A stretch of DNA of 64,000 nucleotides from Janthinobacterium saanense (lineage in GTDB: Bacteria; Pseudomonadota; Gammaproteobacteria; Burkholderiales; Burkholderiaceae_D): assembly GCF_014200675.1 (NCBI RefSeq), contig NZ_JACHCI010000001.1:248001-312000 (forward strand), read 5' to 3'. Position 1 is the stretch's first letter, and each line of letters opens with the position of its first letter. Shown one piece after another: positions 25,098 to 34,207 of this stretch. The notes under the pieces are model-generated. The model was not told where the DNA came from and did no database searches. It saw nothing but the letters and a program-made list of their open reading frames with translations. Position numbers and translations under genes: made by a program.

Positions 25098-26177
25098 ATG
25101 GGAAAGATACATACACACTATGACAACCTGAAAGTGGCGCGCCTGGCGCCGCAGGAAGTCATACGTGCCGCGTACAAGGCCCTCAGCCAGAAATACCATC
25201 CCGACAAAAATCCCGGCGACGAAAAGGCCGCCCGCATCATGGCGATCTTGAATAGCGCCTATGGCATCTTGTCCGACCCGCAGCGGCGCCGTGAACACGA
25301 TGAGTGGATCGCTGCTGAAGAGTGGGAGATCGCCTGGCTGGAAAGCACCCATCAGGAAGAAGGCAAGCACAGGGATGGCCGTCCCAAGGGCCAGGCCGGA
25401 ACGCAGAACACCAGCTGGGCGCAGGATGTGCCGTCGCCAAATGGCGGATCGCGGCGCCGGGGCCGGACCACCTGGCGCAACTGGCGCTGGTGGCTGAGCT
25501 TGAGTGGCTGTCTGCTGCTGGGCTGGCTGGGCGCCATGTTGATGCTCGATCACTCGCCTGCCGTTCCCGTTGCGCTGGCTTCGGCCTGGAATGGCCTGGC
25601 CCGCGATGGCGTGAAAGCTGCCGATGCCGAGCGCAGCTTGCCGCCGGCGCCGAAAACGGAAGCGGTGGCCGTCGATAGTTGGGCGGTGAGCAAGCCGTCC
25701 GCGCCGGAGCCCGCACAGCTCAAGGCGCCCGAGATCAAGGTGCTGGCCGTGTCGCAGCTGAGCCTGAACGCTAGCCATGGCGCTTGCGATGGAGTAAATC
25801 AAGCCCAAGCGCAAGCCCTGGTGGCGCCGAATGGCGAACCGTGGCCGCGCCAGTCCGGGTATGTGGATGGATTCCCGGTGAGCAACAAGGGCAGCGATCT
25901 GGAATTGATGCTCGACAATAGCGCGAATGCGGCGCCCGTCTTCGTCAAGCTGTACGACCTGGAGCGGCGCTCGAACGTGCGCTACCTGTATATCCTGGCG
26001 CACGACAAGCTGAACGTGGAACAACTGAGCGCGGGCAAATATGAAGTGCGCTACCAGTCGCTGGCCCCGGGTGCCGATGGTTGCGCCAGCAAGCCGGCCA
26101 TCGGCGCCGTGAACCCGCCGCCCGTCTCGCCAGCGGCGCAGGAGGGCGTGCAGAATCCTGTTGTAAGCAGCATCTAA
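25098..26177 (+). CDS. Membrane-anchored J-domain protein
   Basis: 359 residues. Residues 5-70 are a J domain with the HPD tripeptide at 34-36 (KYHPDKNPG), so it should stimulate a DnaK-type ATPase. A hydrophilic linker (80-125) leads to one membrane helix at about 131-150 (WWLSLSGCLLLGWLGAML), preceded by an Arg-rich stretch (RRRGRTTWRNWR), which predicts a cytoplasmic J domain. The C-terminal 200 residues would be periplasmic and include a region with GACDGVNQAQAQALVAPNGEPWP (split GACDGVNQAQAQ and ALVAPNGEPWP) of no known function. There are no zinc-finger or substrate-binding DnaJ domains. ATG 25098 is chosen because the J domain starts there. Confidence 0.85.
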   Translation: MGKIHTHYDNLKVARLAPQEVIRAAYKALSQKYHPDKNPGDEKAARIMAILNSAYGILSDPQRRREHDEWIAAEEWEIAWLESTHQEEGKHRDGRPKGQAGTQNTSWAQDVPSPNGGSRRRGRTTWRNWRWWLSLSGCLLLGWLGAMLMLDHSPAVPVALASAWNGLARDGVKAADAERSLPPAPKTEAVAVDSWAVSKPSAPEPAQLKAPEIKVLAVSQLSLNASHGACDGVNQAQAQALVAPNGEPWPRQSGYVDGFPVSNKGSDLELMLDNSANAAPVFVKLYDLERRSNVRYLYILAHDKLNVEQLSAGKYEVRYQSLAPGADGCASKPAIGAVNPPPVSPAAQEGVQNPVVSSI

Positions 26178-26230
26178 TCTGATTATCCTTGATAGTGATC
26201 TATCATCGTATCCATCCATCAGGAGTCCCC

Positions 26231-27826
26231 ATGACTGACCGCAATGCCGATGCAGATGATAATTGGCTGCTCGACGAGGATGAACCAGCGGCCGCTCCCA
26301 CTGGCTTGGCAGCGCCTGACCAGCGCCTGTGGCGTGTGCTGATCGTCGATGATGATGTCGATGTGCATGCCGTCACGCGGCTGGCGCTGCGCAACGTCAG
26401 CTTCAAGGGGCGCGAGCTGGAACTGTTTTCCGCCTATAGCGGCCAGGAAGCGTATGCCATCTTGCGCGACACGCCCGATATCGCGCTGGTGCTGCTGGAC
26501 GTGGTGATGGAAACGGATGACGCCGGCCTGATACTGGCCAGGCGCATTCGTGCCGAGCTGAACAATTCCATCGTGCGCGTGGTGCTGCGCACGGGCCAGC
26601 CGGGCCAGGCGCCCGAGCAGCGCGTGATCATCGAATACGATATCAATGACTACAAGGCCAAGACCGAGCTGACCACGCAAAAGCTGTTTACGACGGTGAT
26701 TTCAGCCCTGCGCGCCTATGAAAGCCTGATGATGCTCGAACGCAGCCGCATCGGCCTGGGCAAGATATTGGCGGGCGCCACCAATCTGTACCAGATCCAT
26801 TCCTTGCGCGAATTCGCTTCCGGCGTGTTGAACCAGGTCAGCGCCATCCTCGACGTGGGCGCCGATGGCGTGCTGTGTTTGATGCAGTGCGGCTCCGGGC
26901 GGCCCGAAGTAGTGGCTGCCACCGGTTCCTATGCTGCGCTGGCCGACGCAGAAAACATGCCGCTCGGCCATGCCCTCACGCCCACCATCAACAAGGCTTT
27001 CGCGGAAAAGCGCAGCCAGTTTGAGCATCCGGCCAATGTGCTGTTCATCCATACGGAAAGCAAGCGCGAGCTGGCCATTTCCGTCACGCCGCCGTGGCCG
27101 CTGGCGCAAATCCAGCGCGATCTGCTGGAAGTGTTTTGCCAGCGTATCGCCGCCGCCTTCGACAATCTGTATATGTTTGGCCAGCTGCGCAAGGCGCAGG
27201 AAGCCACCGTGGTGGCGCTGGCCGACCTGGCGGAGTTTCGCGACAGCGATACGGGTGGCCATGTGCGGCGCGTGCAGCAACTATCCGACGCTATCGCCCG
27301 CCGCCTGCAGCAGCGCGGCGCCTATCCCGATGAGCTGACGGCGCAGCTGATCGACATGATAGGCCTGGCCAGCATCTTGCACGACGTGGGCAAGGTGGCC
27401 ACGCCGGACGCCGTGCTCTTGAAGCCGGGCCGCCATACGGATGAAGAGCGGGTGCAGATGCAGCTGCATGCCGGCGTGGGGCGCACCATCCTGGAACGGG
27501 CGGCCAATATGGTCGATGGCGTCAGCTACCTGACGTATGGCGCGCAGATTGCCGGCGGCCATCACGAACATTTTGATGGCGCCGGTTATCCGCAGGGCTT
27601 GAAGGGGAGCGAGATTCCCCTGTCTGCGCGCATCGTGGCCGTGGTCGACGTCTTTGATGCGCTGTTGCACGAGCGGCCGTACAAGGAACCCTGGCCATAT
27701 CCGCAGGTGCGCGCTTATATAGAAGAGCGCAGCGGCAAGCAGTTCGATCCGGAAGTGGTGGCGGCGCTGCTCGAACTGATCGACCATGATCCTGCACTGT
27801 GGCATCCTGAACGTAACAGTCCCTGA
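26231..27826 (+). CDS. Response regulator with DUF3369 and HD-GYP domains
   Basis: 531 residues. Receiver domain at about 34-155 with acidic pair DDD (40-42), phospho-acceptor Asp90 (VLLDVVMETD) and Lys in YKAKTE. Residues about 170-315 are the DUF3369 linker domain, GAF-like. Residues about 325-525 are HD-GYP: His384-Asp385 in ILHDVGK and HHEHFDGAGYP at 444-454. Such proteins hydrolyse cyclic di-GMP. All key residues are present, so it should be active. AGGAG lies before ATG 26231. It sits between the J-domain gene (53 bp) and the REC-TPR gene (120 bp), all on one strand. Confidence 0.93.
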   Translation: MTDRNADADDNWLLDEDEPAAAPTGLAAPDQRLWRVLIVDDDVDVHAVTRLALRNVSFKGRELELFSAYSGQEAYAILRDTPDIALVLLDVVMETDDAGLILARRIRAELNNSIVRVVLRTGQPGQAPEQRVIIEYDINDYKAKTELTTQKLFTTVISALRAYESLMMLERSRIGLGKILAGATNLYQIHSLREFASGVLNQVSAILDVGADGVLCLMQCGSGRPEVVAATGSYAALADAENMPLGHALTPTINKAFAEKRSQFEHPANVLFIHTESKRELAISVTPPWPLAQIQRDLLEVFCQRIAAAFDNLYMFGQLRKAQEATVVALADLAEFRDSDTGGHVRRVQQLSDAIARRLQQRGAYPDELTAQLIDMIGLASILHDVGKVATPDAVLLKPGRHTDEERVQMQLHAGVGRTILERAANMVDGVSYLTYGAQIAGGHHEHFDGAGYPQGLKGSEIPLSARIVAVVDVFDALLHERPYKEPWPYPQVRAYIEERSGKQFDPEVVAALLELIDHDPALWHPERNSP

Positions 27827-27840
27827 CACGGCGGCTTTCT

Positions 27841-27869
27841 GCGCCGCGCCATTCCCTTGTGCGCGGCGC
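27841..27869 (+). other. GC-rich hairpin between the two regulator genes
   Basis: GCGCCGCGC and GCGCGGCGC form a perfect 9-bp stem with an 11-base loop, 14 bp after the HD-GYP stop. No T-run follows, so it is more likely an mRNA-stabilising or attenuating structure than a full terminator. Confidence 0.45.
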
Positions 27870-27946
27870 CGTCATATACTCGGCAGCCTCAGGCGGTCTG
27901 GCGCCACGCACCAGTGTGGCGCGCCGCTGAGTTTTCGGATACCGAC

Positions 27947-29593
27947 ATGAAAGAACTGCAAGGCCTGACGGCCCTGATTATCGAACCGCATCCGGGCATG
28001 CGGTCGAGCCTGCACAATATGCTGAACCTGTGCGGCCTGGCGAAAATCGACGATGCGGCCAGTTCCGGCCAGGCGATCCGCATGCTGGGTAATAAATCCT
28101 ATGATTTGATACTGTGCGAGTACACGCTCGAGGGCGGTCAGGACGGCCAGCAGATGCTGGAAGACTTGCGCCACCACAAATTGATCCATGCCTCGACCAT
28201 GTTTTTCATGGTCACTGGCGAAGGCAGTTTTGCCAAAGTGGTCAGCGCCGTGGAACTCTTGCCCACTGACTACATCCTCAAGCCCTTCACGGCCGACCGC
28301 ATGCTCGAGCGCATCGGCCGCGCGCTGGACAAGCGCAATGCCTTCGTGCCCGTGTACCAATTGACCGATGTGGGCAATGAACGCGCGGCGATTGCCGCCT
28401 GCAGCGAAGGCGTCTCTTTATATCCACGCTATGCGACCGATTTTCTGCGCTTGCGCGCGGAATTGCATCTGCTGCTGGGCGAGGCGGCCGAAGCTGAACC
28501 CATCTATGCCGCCTTATATGAAAGCAAGGCGATCGGTTGGGCGCGCCTGGGCCAGGCCAAGACCTTGTTCCAGCGCGGCGAGTATGCCGCTGCGCAGAGC
28601 ATGCTGGAAGGTTTGCTGGAAAACAATAATCGCTTTCTCGACGCCTATGACTGGCTGGCCCGCACGCATCAGGCCCAGGGCCGTCCGCAAGAAGCGCAGC
28701 AGGCACTGAGCGAGGCGGTGGCCTTGTCGCCGCATGCGGTGCGCCGTTTGCGCAGGCTGGCCGAGGCGGCCGTGGCGGCCGACGATATGGCGGTGGCGGA
28801 AAAAGCCCAGAAGCTGGTCGTGATCAAAGCCAAGTATTCCGAGTTCCGCGATCCGGAAGACCAGGTGCGCCTGGTGCAGACGCTGGTGCGCAAGGGCGAC
28901 CCGCTGCAGGCGGGCGCCGTGATCCGCGAGCTGGACAAAACCATGGGTGGCCAAAAGAACGTGGAATTATGCAGCGCGCTCTGTAGTGTCATGTTGCATG
29001 CCCATACGGGTAATCAGCAGCGCCTGGAGGAATCGCTGGAGGCCGCACTGAACGCCAACCGGCACAGCGTGGGCGGTTCGAATGCCGTCAAAACTGAACT
29101 GGCGCGCCTGTGCCTGGCGCATGGCCGCGAGGAAGGCGCCGCCGAAGTGATGCGCGAAGTCATGCGCAATGCACCGGACAGCGCCGCCATGACGCAGGCG
29201 ATGGCGGTGTTCGAGCACAGCGGGCGTGAAGAGCTGGCCAGGGCGCTGGCGCGGCAAAGCCGGCAGGAAGTGGCCGAGATGGTGGCCGCCGGCGCCGCCA
29301 AGGCGGGCGAGGGCGACTTCCGTGGCGCCGTCGAGTTGATGCGTGTAGCGGTCACGCGTTTACCCGACAATCCGCAAGTGGTGTTCAACGCGGCCGTGGC
29401 GGTCCTGAAATGCCTGGAGCATGAAGGCTGGGATGAGCGCCTGGGCCAGCAGGCGCTGGCCTTGATTGCCGGGGTGCGCCGCCTGGACCCGCGCAACCCG
29501 AAATTGCCGGTGCTGTCGGGCTTGCATCAGCAGATATTGCGCAAGTACCAGCCGCGCGGCCTGGCCTGGATGCATCCGCCTGACGCCTTGTAA
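27947..29593 (+). CDS. Receiver-like domain plus TPR repeats
   Basis: 548 residues. The N-terminal 120 residues have the receiver fold, but key residues differ: the usual acidic pair is Glu13-Pro14 (LIIEPHPG), and the phospho-acceptor position is Glu58 (LILCEYTLEGGQDG). Thr91 (MVTGE) and Lys113 (ILKPF) are kept. From about residue 140 to the end, helical repeats of TPR type follow (for example AEAEPIYAALYESKAIGWA, QSMLEGLLENNN and QEAQQALSEAVALSP). The protein probably works by protein-protein contact, perhaps with the adjacent HD-GYP regulator. Whether it is phosphorylated is doubtful. ATG 27947 begins the receiver fold. Confidence 0.88.
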   Translation: MKELQGLTALIIEPHPGMRSSLHNMLNLCGLAKIDDAASSGQAIRMLGNKSYDLILCEYTLEGGQDGQQMLEDLRHHKLIHASTMFFMVTGEGSFAKVVSAVELLPTDYILKPFTADRMLERIGRALDKRNAFVPVYQLTDVGNERAAIAACSEGVSLYPRYATDFLRLRAELHLLLGEAAEAEPIYAALYESKAIGWARLGQAKTLFQRGEYAAAQSMLEGLLENNNRFLDAYDWLARTHQAQGRPQEAQQALSEAVALSPHAVRRLRRLAEAAVAADDMAVAEKAQKLVVIKAKYSEFRDPEDQVRLVQTLVRKGDPLQAGAVIRELDKTMGGQKNVELCSALCSVMLHAHTGNQQRLEESLEAALNANRHSVGGSNAVKTELARLCLAHGREEGAAEVMREVMRNAPDSAAMTQAMAVFEHSGREELARALARQSRQEVAEMVAAGAAKAGEGDFRGAVELMRVAVTRLPDNPQVVFNAAVAVLKCLEHEGWDERLGQQALALIAGVRRLDPRNPKLPVLSGLHQQILRKYQPRGLAWMHPPDAL

Positions 29594-29689
29594 TAAGGTG
29601 ATATGCGCAGTGCAATAAGCAGTGGTTGACGGAAAAATGCGGGATGCGGGCAGGGGCTAAAAAAAATTACGATTTTTTTCTTCGAACCC

Positions 29690-29719
29690 TTGCACATTCT
29701 CAAATCGGAAGCTTATAAT
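29690..29719 (+). promoter_or_regulatory. Strong sigma-70 promoter candidate for the tRNA-tuf operon
   Basis: TTGCAC-N18-TATAAT, with a consensus -10, followed by a GC-rich discriminator (CACGCCCC) typical of stringently controlled stable-RNA promoters. An A/T-rich tract resembling an UP element lies just upstream (29659-29682). Start would be near 29727, about 100 bp before tRNA-Tyr. Confidence 0.7.
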
Positions 29720-29785
29720 CACGCCCCGAAGCAGCCAACTTCTTCTTTATAAGCAAATGCGGTAGTTAAGCACCAGCAAATAAGG

Positions 29786-29814
29786 TTGACAGTTGTGAGT
29801 AGGTGCTTCATACT
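29786..29814 (+). promoter_or_regulatory. Second promoter candidate before tRNA-Tyr
   Basis: TTGACA-N17-CATACT, with a consensus -35 and ideal spacing. Its start would fall only a few bases before the mature 5' end of tRNA-Tyr. Together with 29690-29719 it could form a tandem promoter. Confidence 0.55.
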
Positions 29815-29827
29815 CTGCGGTTCCCGC

Positions 29828-29911
<84 letters not shown>

Positions 29912-29975
29912 AGTTTTCAGGTTTTTGAACGGAAAACTGGGTCGTAGTAAGTGAAGATGAAGTGAACGATACCTC

Positions 29976-30049
29976 GCGGGTGTAGCTCAATGGTAGAGCA
30001 GAAGCCTTCCAAGCTTACGACGAGGGTTCGATTCCCTTCACCCGCTCCA
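29976..30049 (+). tRNA. tRNA-Gly (anticodon TCC)
   Basis: Acceptor stem GCGGGTG pairs with CACCCGC; discriminator T and encoded CCA (30047-30049). The anticodon TCC is at 30008-30010 in loop CTTCCAA. T-arm is GGGTTCGATTCCC. 74 nt, class I. Confidence 0.97.
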
Positions 30050-30092
30050 GTCCCCGTTCAGATGCTTGATGCATCGCATGCAACAAATTACA

Positions 30093-30167
<75 letters not shown>

Positions 30168-30268
30168 GAATTCGCAGCAAATTCGCAGCAAGTAATAAAC
30201 AGAAGCAAATTCAACCAGACCGTCGGGCGTGTGCCTGAGCAATCTAATCAAATCATTAGGAGTTCAAA

Positions 30269-31459
30269 ATGGCAAAAGGTAAATTCGAACGGACCAAGCC
30301 GCACGTCAACGTCGGCACCATCGGCCACGTCGACCACGGTAAAACCACCCTGACCGCTGCAATCGCAACGGTACTGTCGAAGAAATTCGGCGGCGAAGCT
30401 AAAGCATACGACCAGATCGATGCAGCTCCAGAAGAAAAAGCACGCGGCATTACCATCAACACCGCACACGTTGAGTACGAAACGGCTACCCGCCACTACG
30501 CTCACGTTGACTGCCCAGGCCACGCCGATTACATCAAAAACATGATCACCGGCGCAGCACAGATGGACGGCGCGATCCTGGTTTGCTCGGCAGCTGACGG
30601 CCCAATGCCACAGACCCGCGAGCACATCCTGCTGGCCCGCCAAGTTGGCGTTCCATACATCATCGTGTTCCTGAACAAGTGCGACCTGGTCGACGACGCA
30701 GAGCTGCTGGAACTGGTTGAAATGGAAGTGCGCGAGCTGTTGTCGAAGTACGAATTCCCAGGCGACGACGTGCCTATCATCAAAGGTTCGGCCCGTATGG
30801 CGCTGGAAGGCAAAGAAGGCGAAATGGGCGTTGACGCAGTATTGCGTCTGGCTGATGCGCTGGACAGCTACATCCCAACCCCGGAGCGCGCTGTTGACGG
30901 TGCCTTCCTGATGCCAGTAGAAGACGTGTTCTCGATCTCGGGTCGCGGTACGGTTGTTACCGGTCGTATCGAGCGCGGTATCGTCAAAGTCGGCGAAGAG
31001 ATCGAAATCGTTGGTATCACCGATACCGTCAAAACGACTTGCACCGGCGTGGAAATGTTCCGCAAACTGCTGGACCAAGGTCAAGCAGGCGACAACGTTG
31101 GTCTGCTGCTGCGCGGCACCAAGCGTGAAGACGTGCAACGTGGTCAAGTGCTGGCAAAACCAGGCTCGATCAAGCCGCATGCGCACTTCACCGGCGAGAT
31201 CTATGTTCTGTCGAAAGATGAAGGCGGCCGTCATACGCCATTCTTCAACAACTATCGTCCACAGTTCTACTTCCGCACGACGGACGTAACTGGTTCGATC
31301 GAGTTGCCAGCAGACAAAGAAATGGTTATGCCAGGCGATAACGTGTCGATCACCGTCAAGCTGATCAACCCGATCGCGATGGAAGAAGGCCTGCGCTTCG
31401 CTATCCGCGAAGGTGGCCGTACCGTTGGCGCCGGCGTGGTTGCAAAAATCCTCGCATAA
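30269..31459 (+). CDS. tuf: Elongation factor Tu
   Basis: 396-residue GTPase that delivers aminoacyl-tRNA to the ribosome. G motifs are clear: GHVDHGKT (P-loop, near residues 19-26), DCPGHADY and NKCD. Domain 2 and 3 signatures ([22 protein letters not shown]) are normal, with length typical for the family. TTAGGAG lies just before the ATG. Codon choice is that of a very highly expressed gene (CCA, GTT, GGT, GCA), unlike flanking genes. Most betaproteobacteria carry a second tuf copy in the str operon; that copy is not in this window. Confidence 0.98.
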   Translation: MAKGKFERTKPHVNVGTIGHVDHGKTTLTAAIATVLSKKFGGEAKAYDQIDAAPEEKARGITINTAHVEYETATRHYAHVDCPGHADYIKNMITGAAQMDGAILVCSAADGPMPQTREHILLARQVGVPYIIVFLNKCDLVDDAELLELVEMEVRELLSKYEFPGDDVPIIKGSARMALEGKEGEMGVDAVLRLADALDSYIPTPERAVDGAFLMPVEDVFSISGRGTVVTGRIERGIVKVGEEIEIVGITDTVKTTCTGVEMFRKLLDQGQAGDNVGLLLRGTKREDVQRGQVLAKPGSIKPHAHFTGEIYVLSKDEGGRHTPFFNNYRPQFYFRTTDVTGSIELPADKEMVMPGDNVSITVKLINPIAMEEGLRFAIREGGRTVGAGVVAKILA

Positions 31460-31474
31460 GGAAATGTTATGCTT

Positions 31475-31496
31475 CCACCCGAGGCGTCTTGGGTGG
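31475..31496 (+). other. Hairpin between tuf and tRNA-Trp
   Basis: CCACCC-N10-GGGTGG can form a 6-bp stem. It is followed at once by TAGAAT (31497-31502), a possible -10, but no -35 is seen. It may be an RNA-processing site that releases tRNA-Trp from the tuf transcript, or a weak attenuator. Confidence 0.3.
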
Positions 31497-31525
31497 TAGA
31501 ATAGCGCTCCACTAAAGTTTTACGT

Positions 31526-31601
31526 AGGGACGTAGCTCAATTGGCAGAGCGTCGGTCTCCAAAACCGAAGGTTGGGGGTTCGATGCCCTCCGTCCCTGCC
31601 A
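31526..31601 (+). tRNA. tRNA-Trp (anticodon CCA)
   Basis: Acceptor stem AGGGACG pairs with CGTCCCT; discriminator G and encoded CCA (31599-31601). The anticodon CCA is at 31559-31561 in CTCCAAA. 76 nt. It lies between tuf and secE, 32 bp before the secE start. Confidence 0.97.
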
Positions 31602-31633
31602 CCGTCAAGGTGCAGGGCACCGAAAGTAGAAAA

Positions 31634-32017
31634 ATGTCAAATCAATCCGTGCAAACCGTTAGCACGTCGAGTGACAAGATAAAAGTCGCGCTGGCAATAG
31701 TGGCGGCGATTGCAGGAGTAGTCGGGTTTTATTACCTGGCAGGCCAACCAGCTCTGGTGCGCGCAGGCGCGCTTGTGGCTGGTTTGCTTATTGCTGTTGC
31801 GTTCTTGTGGATCTCGACGACCGGCCGTGAATTCCTGAATTTCGCCAAAGAAGCTGTGCGCGAAACCAAGAAAGTCGTTTGGCCTACCCGCAAAGAAGCG
31901 ACGCAGATCACCTTGATCGTGTTTGCTTTTGTGTTGGTCATGGCGATTTTCCTGTGGGGCACGGATAAATTGCTTGAGTTTCTGTTGTATGACGTAATTC
32001 TTGGTTGGAAAAAATAA
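31634..32017 (+). CDS. secE: Preprotein translocase subunit SecE
   Basis: 127 residues, the three-helix long form of SecE: helices near 15-35 ([18 protein letters not shown]), 40-60 ([14 protein letters not shown]) and 90-120 ([17 protein letters not shown]). The conserved amphipathic segment [20 protein letters not shown] lies before the last helix and contacts SecY. ATG 31634 is chosen because an earlier frame opening runs through tRNA-Trp. The stop overlaps the nusG start (TAATG). Confidence 0.96.
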   Translation: MSNQSVQTVSTSSDKIKVALAIVAAIAGVVGFYYLAGQPALVRAGALVAGLLIAVAFLWISTTGREFLNFAKEAVRETKKVVWPTRKEATQITLIVFAFVLVMAIFLWGTDKLLEFLLYDVILGWKK

Positions 32018-32643
32018 TGAGCGAAAATGTGCATGATGAAGCGACGGGCGAATCCGTGTCGGGCGATACGCCGGCAGTGGAATCTGGCGCAGCGCTGAGC
32101 GTACCGGTAAGCAGCAAGCGCTGGTATGTCGTGCACGCTTATTCCGGCATGGAAAAAAGCGTCATGCGTGCCCTGACCGAGCGTATCGAACGCGCGGGCA
32201 TGCAAGACCAGTTCGGCCAGATTCTGGTGCCGATCGAAGAAGTGGTTGAAGTCAAGAATGGTGTGAAGTCGGTTACCGAGCGTCGTTTCTATCCTGGCTA
32301 TGTGCTGGTTGAAATGGAAATGACGGACGAGAGTTGGCACTTGGTCAAGAATACCAGCAAGGTTACCGGTTTTATTGGTGGCAAATCGAACAAGCCGACG
32401 CCGATCTCTGCGCGCGAAATCGATGCCATCATGCGCCAGATGCAGGAAGGTGTTGAAAAGCCCCGTCCAAAGACCTTGTACGAAGTGGGCGAGCAAGTGC
32501 GTATCAAGGATGGTCCGTTCACCGATTTCAACGGCAATGTCGAAGAAGTCAATTACGAGAAATCCAAAGTACGCGTTTCGGTCACCATCTTCGGTCGTGC
32601 TACTCCGGTAGAGCTGGAATTCGGCCAGGTCGAAAAAGTTTAA
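32017..32643 (+). CDS. nusG: Transcription termination/antitermination factor NusG
   Basis: 208 residues with an NGN domain ([20 protein letters not shown] and [14 protein letters not shown]) and a C-terminal KOW domain ([20 protein letters not shown]). It binds RNA polymerase and links it to Rho, or to ribosomal protein S10. A variable acidic tail of about 30 residues precedes the NGN domain. The ATG shares one base with the secE stop (TAATG), so translation is coupled; an in-frame ATG four codons earlier, inside secE, is less likely. Confidence 0.97.
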   Translation: MSENVHDEATGESVSGDTPAVESGAALSVPVSSKRWYVVHAYSGMEKSVMRALTERIERAGMQDQFGQILVPIEEVVEVKNGVKSVTERRFYPGYVLVEMEMTDESWHLVKNTSKVTGFIGGKSNKPTPISAREIDAIMRQMQEGVEKPRPKTLYEVGEQVRIKDGPFTDFNGNVEEVNYEKSKVRVSVTIFGRATPVELEFGQVEKV

Positions 32644-32701
32644 ATCAGTATCAAGCGCCACCAGGAGCGTCGCGGCAATTCAGCGAAATCCGGTCAGAGG
32701 A

Positions 32702-32728
32702 GCCCCGCCAGGGTAGTATCGGCGGGGC
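32702..32728 (+). promoter_or_regulatory. Hairpin in the rplKA leader
   Basis: GCCCCGCC-N11-GGCGGGGC is a perfect 8-bp stem 31 bp before the rplK ATG. In enterobacteria L1 represses rplKA by binding this leader. A match to the L1 target could not be confirmed by eye, so this is only a positional candidate. Confidence 0.45.
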
Positions 32729-32758
32729 GCTACTACTCAATCCAAGATAGGAGCCATC

Positions 32759-33193
32759 ATGGCAAAGAAAATCATTGGTTTTATCAAGCTGCAAGTACCA
32801 GCTGGTAAGGCAAACCCATCCCCACCAATCGGTCCAGCTCTGGGTCAACGTGGTCTGAACATCATGGAATTCTGCAAAGCGTTCAACGCGCAGACCCAAG
32901 GTCTGGAACCAGGCATGCCGATCCCAGTTGTGATCACCGCATTTGCTGACAAGTCCTTCACCTTCGTGATGAAGACGCCTCCAGCAACCTACCTGATCAA
33001 AAAAGCTGCTGCGATCACCAAAGGTTCGCCGAAGCCACATACCGACAAAGTCGGTACGCTGACCCGCGCACAAGCTGAAGAAATCGCTAAATTGAAAACC
33101 CCTGATCTGACCGCTGCCGACATGGATGCTGCTGTACGCACCATCGCTGGTTCCGCACGTTCGATCGGTATCACGGTGGAAGGTGTTGTATAA
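32759..33193 (+). CDS. rplK: 50S ribosomal protein L11
   Basis: 144 residues, starting [20 protein letters not shown] with the usual [13 protein letters not shown] motif, which binds the GTPase-associated 23S rRNA region. The C-terminal part includes [20 protein letters not shown] (20 residues). GATAGGAG lies before the ATG. The stop overlaps rplA as TAATG. Confidence 0.98.
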   Translation: MAKKIIGFIKLQVPAGKANPSPPIGPALGQRGLNIMEFCKAFNAQTQGLEPGMPIPVVITAFADKSFTFVMKTPPATYLIKKAAAITKGSPKPHTDKVGTLTRAQAEEIAKLKTPDLTAADMDAAVRTIAGSARSIGITVEGVV

Positions 33194-33888
33194 TGGCTAA
33201 GTTATCCAAACGTATCAAGGCTTTCAAAGCCAAAGTTGACCGTACCAAAGCGTACGGCTTCGACAACGCTGTCGCTCTGATCAAAGAGTGCGCAACGGCC
33301 AAGTTCAATGAATCGATCGACGTATCGGTACAACTGGGTGTTGATCCTAAGAAATCCGACCAAGTGGTACGCGGCTCCGTCGTGTTGCCAGCTGGCACCG
33401 GCAAAACCGTACGCGTGGCTGTATTCGCGTCGGGCGAAAAAGCGGAAGCTGCTAAAGCAGCTGGCGCCGACATCGTTGGTATGGAAGACCTGGCTGAGCA
33501 AATCAAAGCCGGCGACATGCCTTTCGATATCGTGATCGCTTCGCCAGATACCATGCGTATCGTTGGTACCCTGGGTCAGATCCTGGGCCCACGCGGCCTG
33601 ATGCCTAACCCGAAGGTTGGCACTGTTACTCCTGACGTCGCTACCGCCGTGAAAAACGCGAAAGCCGGTCAAGTTCAGTACCGTACCGACAAATCCGGTA
33701 TCATCCACGCTACCATCGGCCGTAAATCGTTCGCTGACGCAGATCTGAAATCGAATCTGGTCGCACTGATCGACGCACTGAACAAAGCTAAGCCAGCATC
33801 GAGCAAAGGCGTGTACCTGCGCAAAGTCTCGCTGTCGTCGACCATGGGCGCTGGCGTCCGTGTTGACCAGGCTAGCCTGGCAGCTTAA
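33193..33888 (+). CDS. rplA: 50S ribosomal protein L1
   Basis: 231 residues. Typical motifs are [35 protein letters not shown] and [18 protein letters not shown]. It binds the L1 stalk of 23S rRNA and represses its own operon in characterised bacteria. Translationally coupled to rplK by TAATG. Confidence 0.98.
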   Translation: MAKLSKRIKAFKAKVDRTKAYGFDNAVALIKECATAKFNESIDVSVQLGVDPKKSDQVVRGSVVLPAGTGKTVRVAVFASGEKAEAAKAAGADIVGMEDLAEQIKAGDMPFDIVIASPDTMRIVGTLGQILGPRGLMPNPKVGTVTPDVATAVKNAKAGQVQYRTDKSGIIHATIGRKSFADADLKSNLVALIDALNKAKPASSKGVYLRKVSLSSTMGAGVRVDQASLAA

Positions 33889-34207
33889 GTAAAGAATCAA
33901 GTCCTGTGGCGCCTTAGGGCGCTGCAGGCGCATCTTTGGGCTGTCTGTGTGGTGTTTTCACCATGCAGGCAGACAATCAAAGACCGTTGGGCCGACTGGG
34001 ACTGCAGGTACAGAAGGTTAATAGGCTTCCTGGCAACGGGAAGTGCCCAACGCAGATGGTGTACCCGAACAAGTTTTGTAGTCCTCATGCTGCGTGAATC
34101 CATCCGCTCAGTTTAGTACTTCTTGACTTCGGACGCCGTGTTCGAACCGATGCAAGACGCTTTACCACTCGGTAAAGAGTGTCGAACATCATTTAAGGAG
34201 GTTGACC
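33889..34207 (+). promoter_or_regulatory. rplJL leader (L10 leader-type structure)
   Basis: 319 bp without a gene, between rplA and rplJ. A long-range 8-bp stem is visible: CGTTGGGC (33985-33992) with GCCCAACG (34045-34052). It encloses a hairpin CTTCC-N8-GGAAG (34026-34043). A second small hairpin TTTACC-ACTC-GGTAAA (34161-34176) lies just before the ribosome binding site. In known systems L10(L12)4 binds such a leader to repress translation of its own operon. Position and fold fit; the fold was found by eye. Confidence 0.65.

Noticed and set aside
27841..27869. Intrinsic terminator after the HD-GYP gene
   Set aside because: The stem is perfect but lacks any T-run, so it is listed only as a hairpin.
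31541..31633. Longer secE start at 31541
   Set aside because: That extension would translate the tRNA-Trp gene; the true N-terminus starts at 31634.
34202..34207. TTG start for rplJ
   Set aside because: It directly abuts AAGGAGG with no spacing, whereas GTG at 34208 has ideal spacing and the normal L10 N-terminus.
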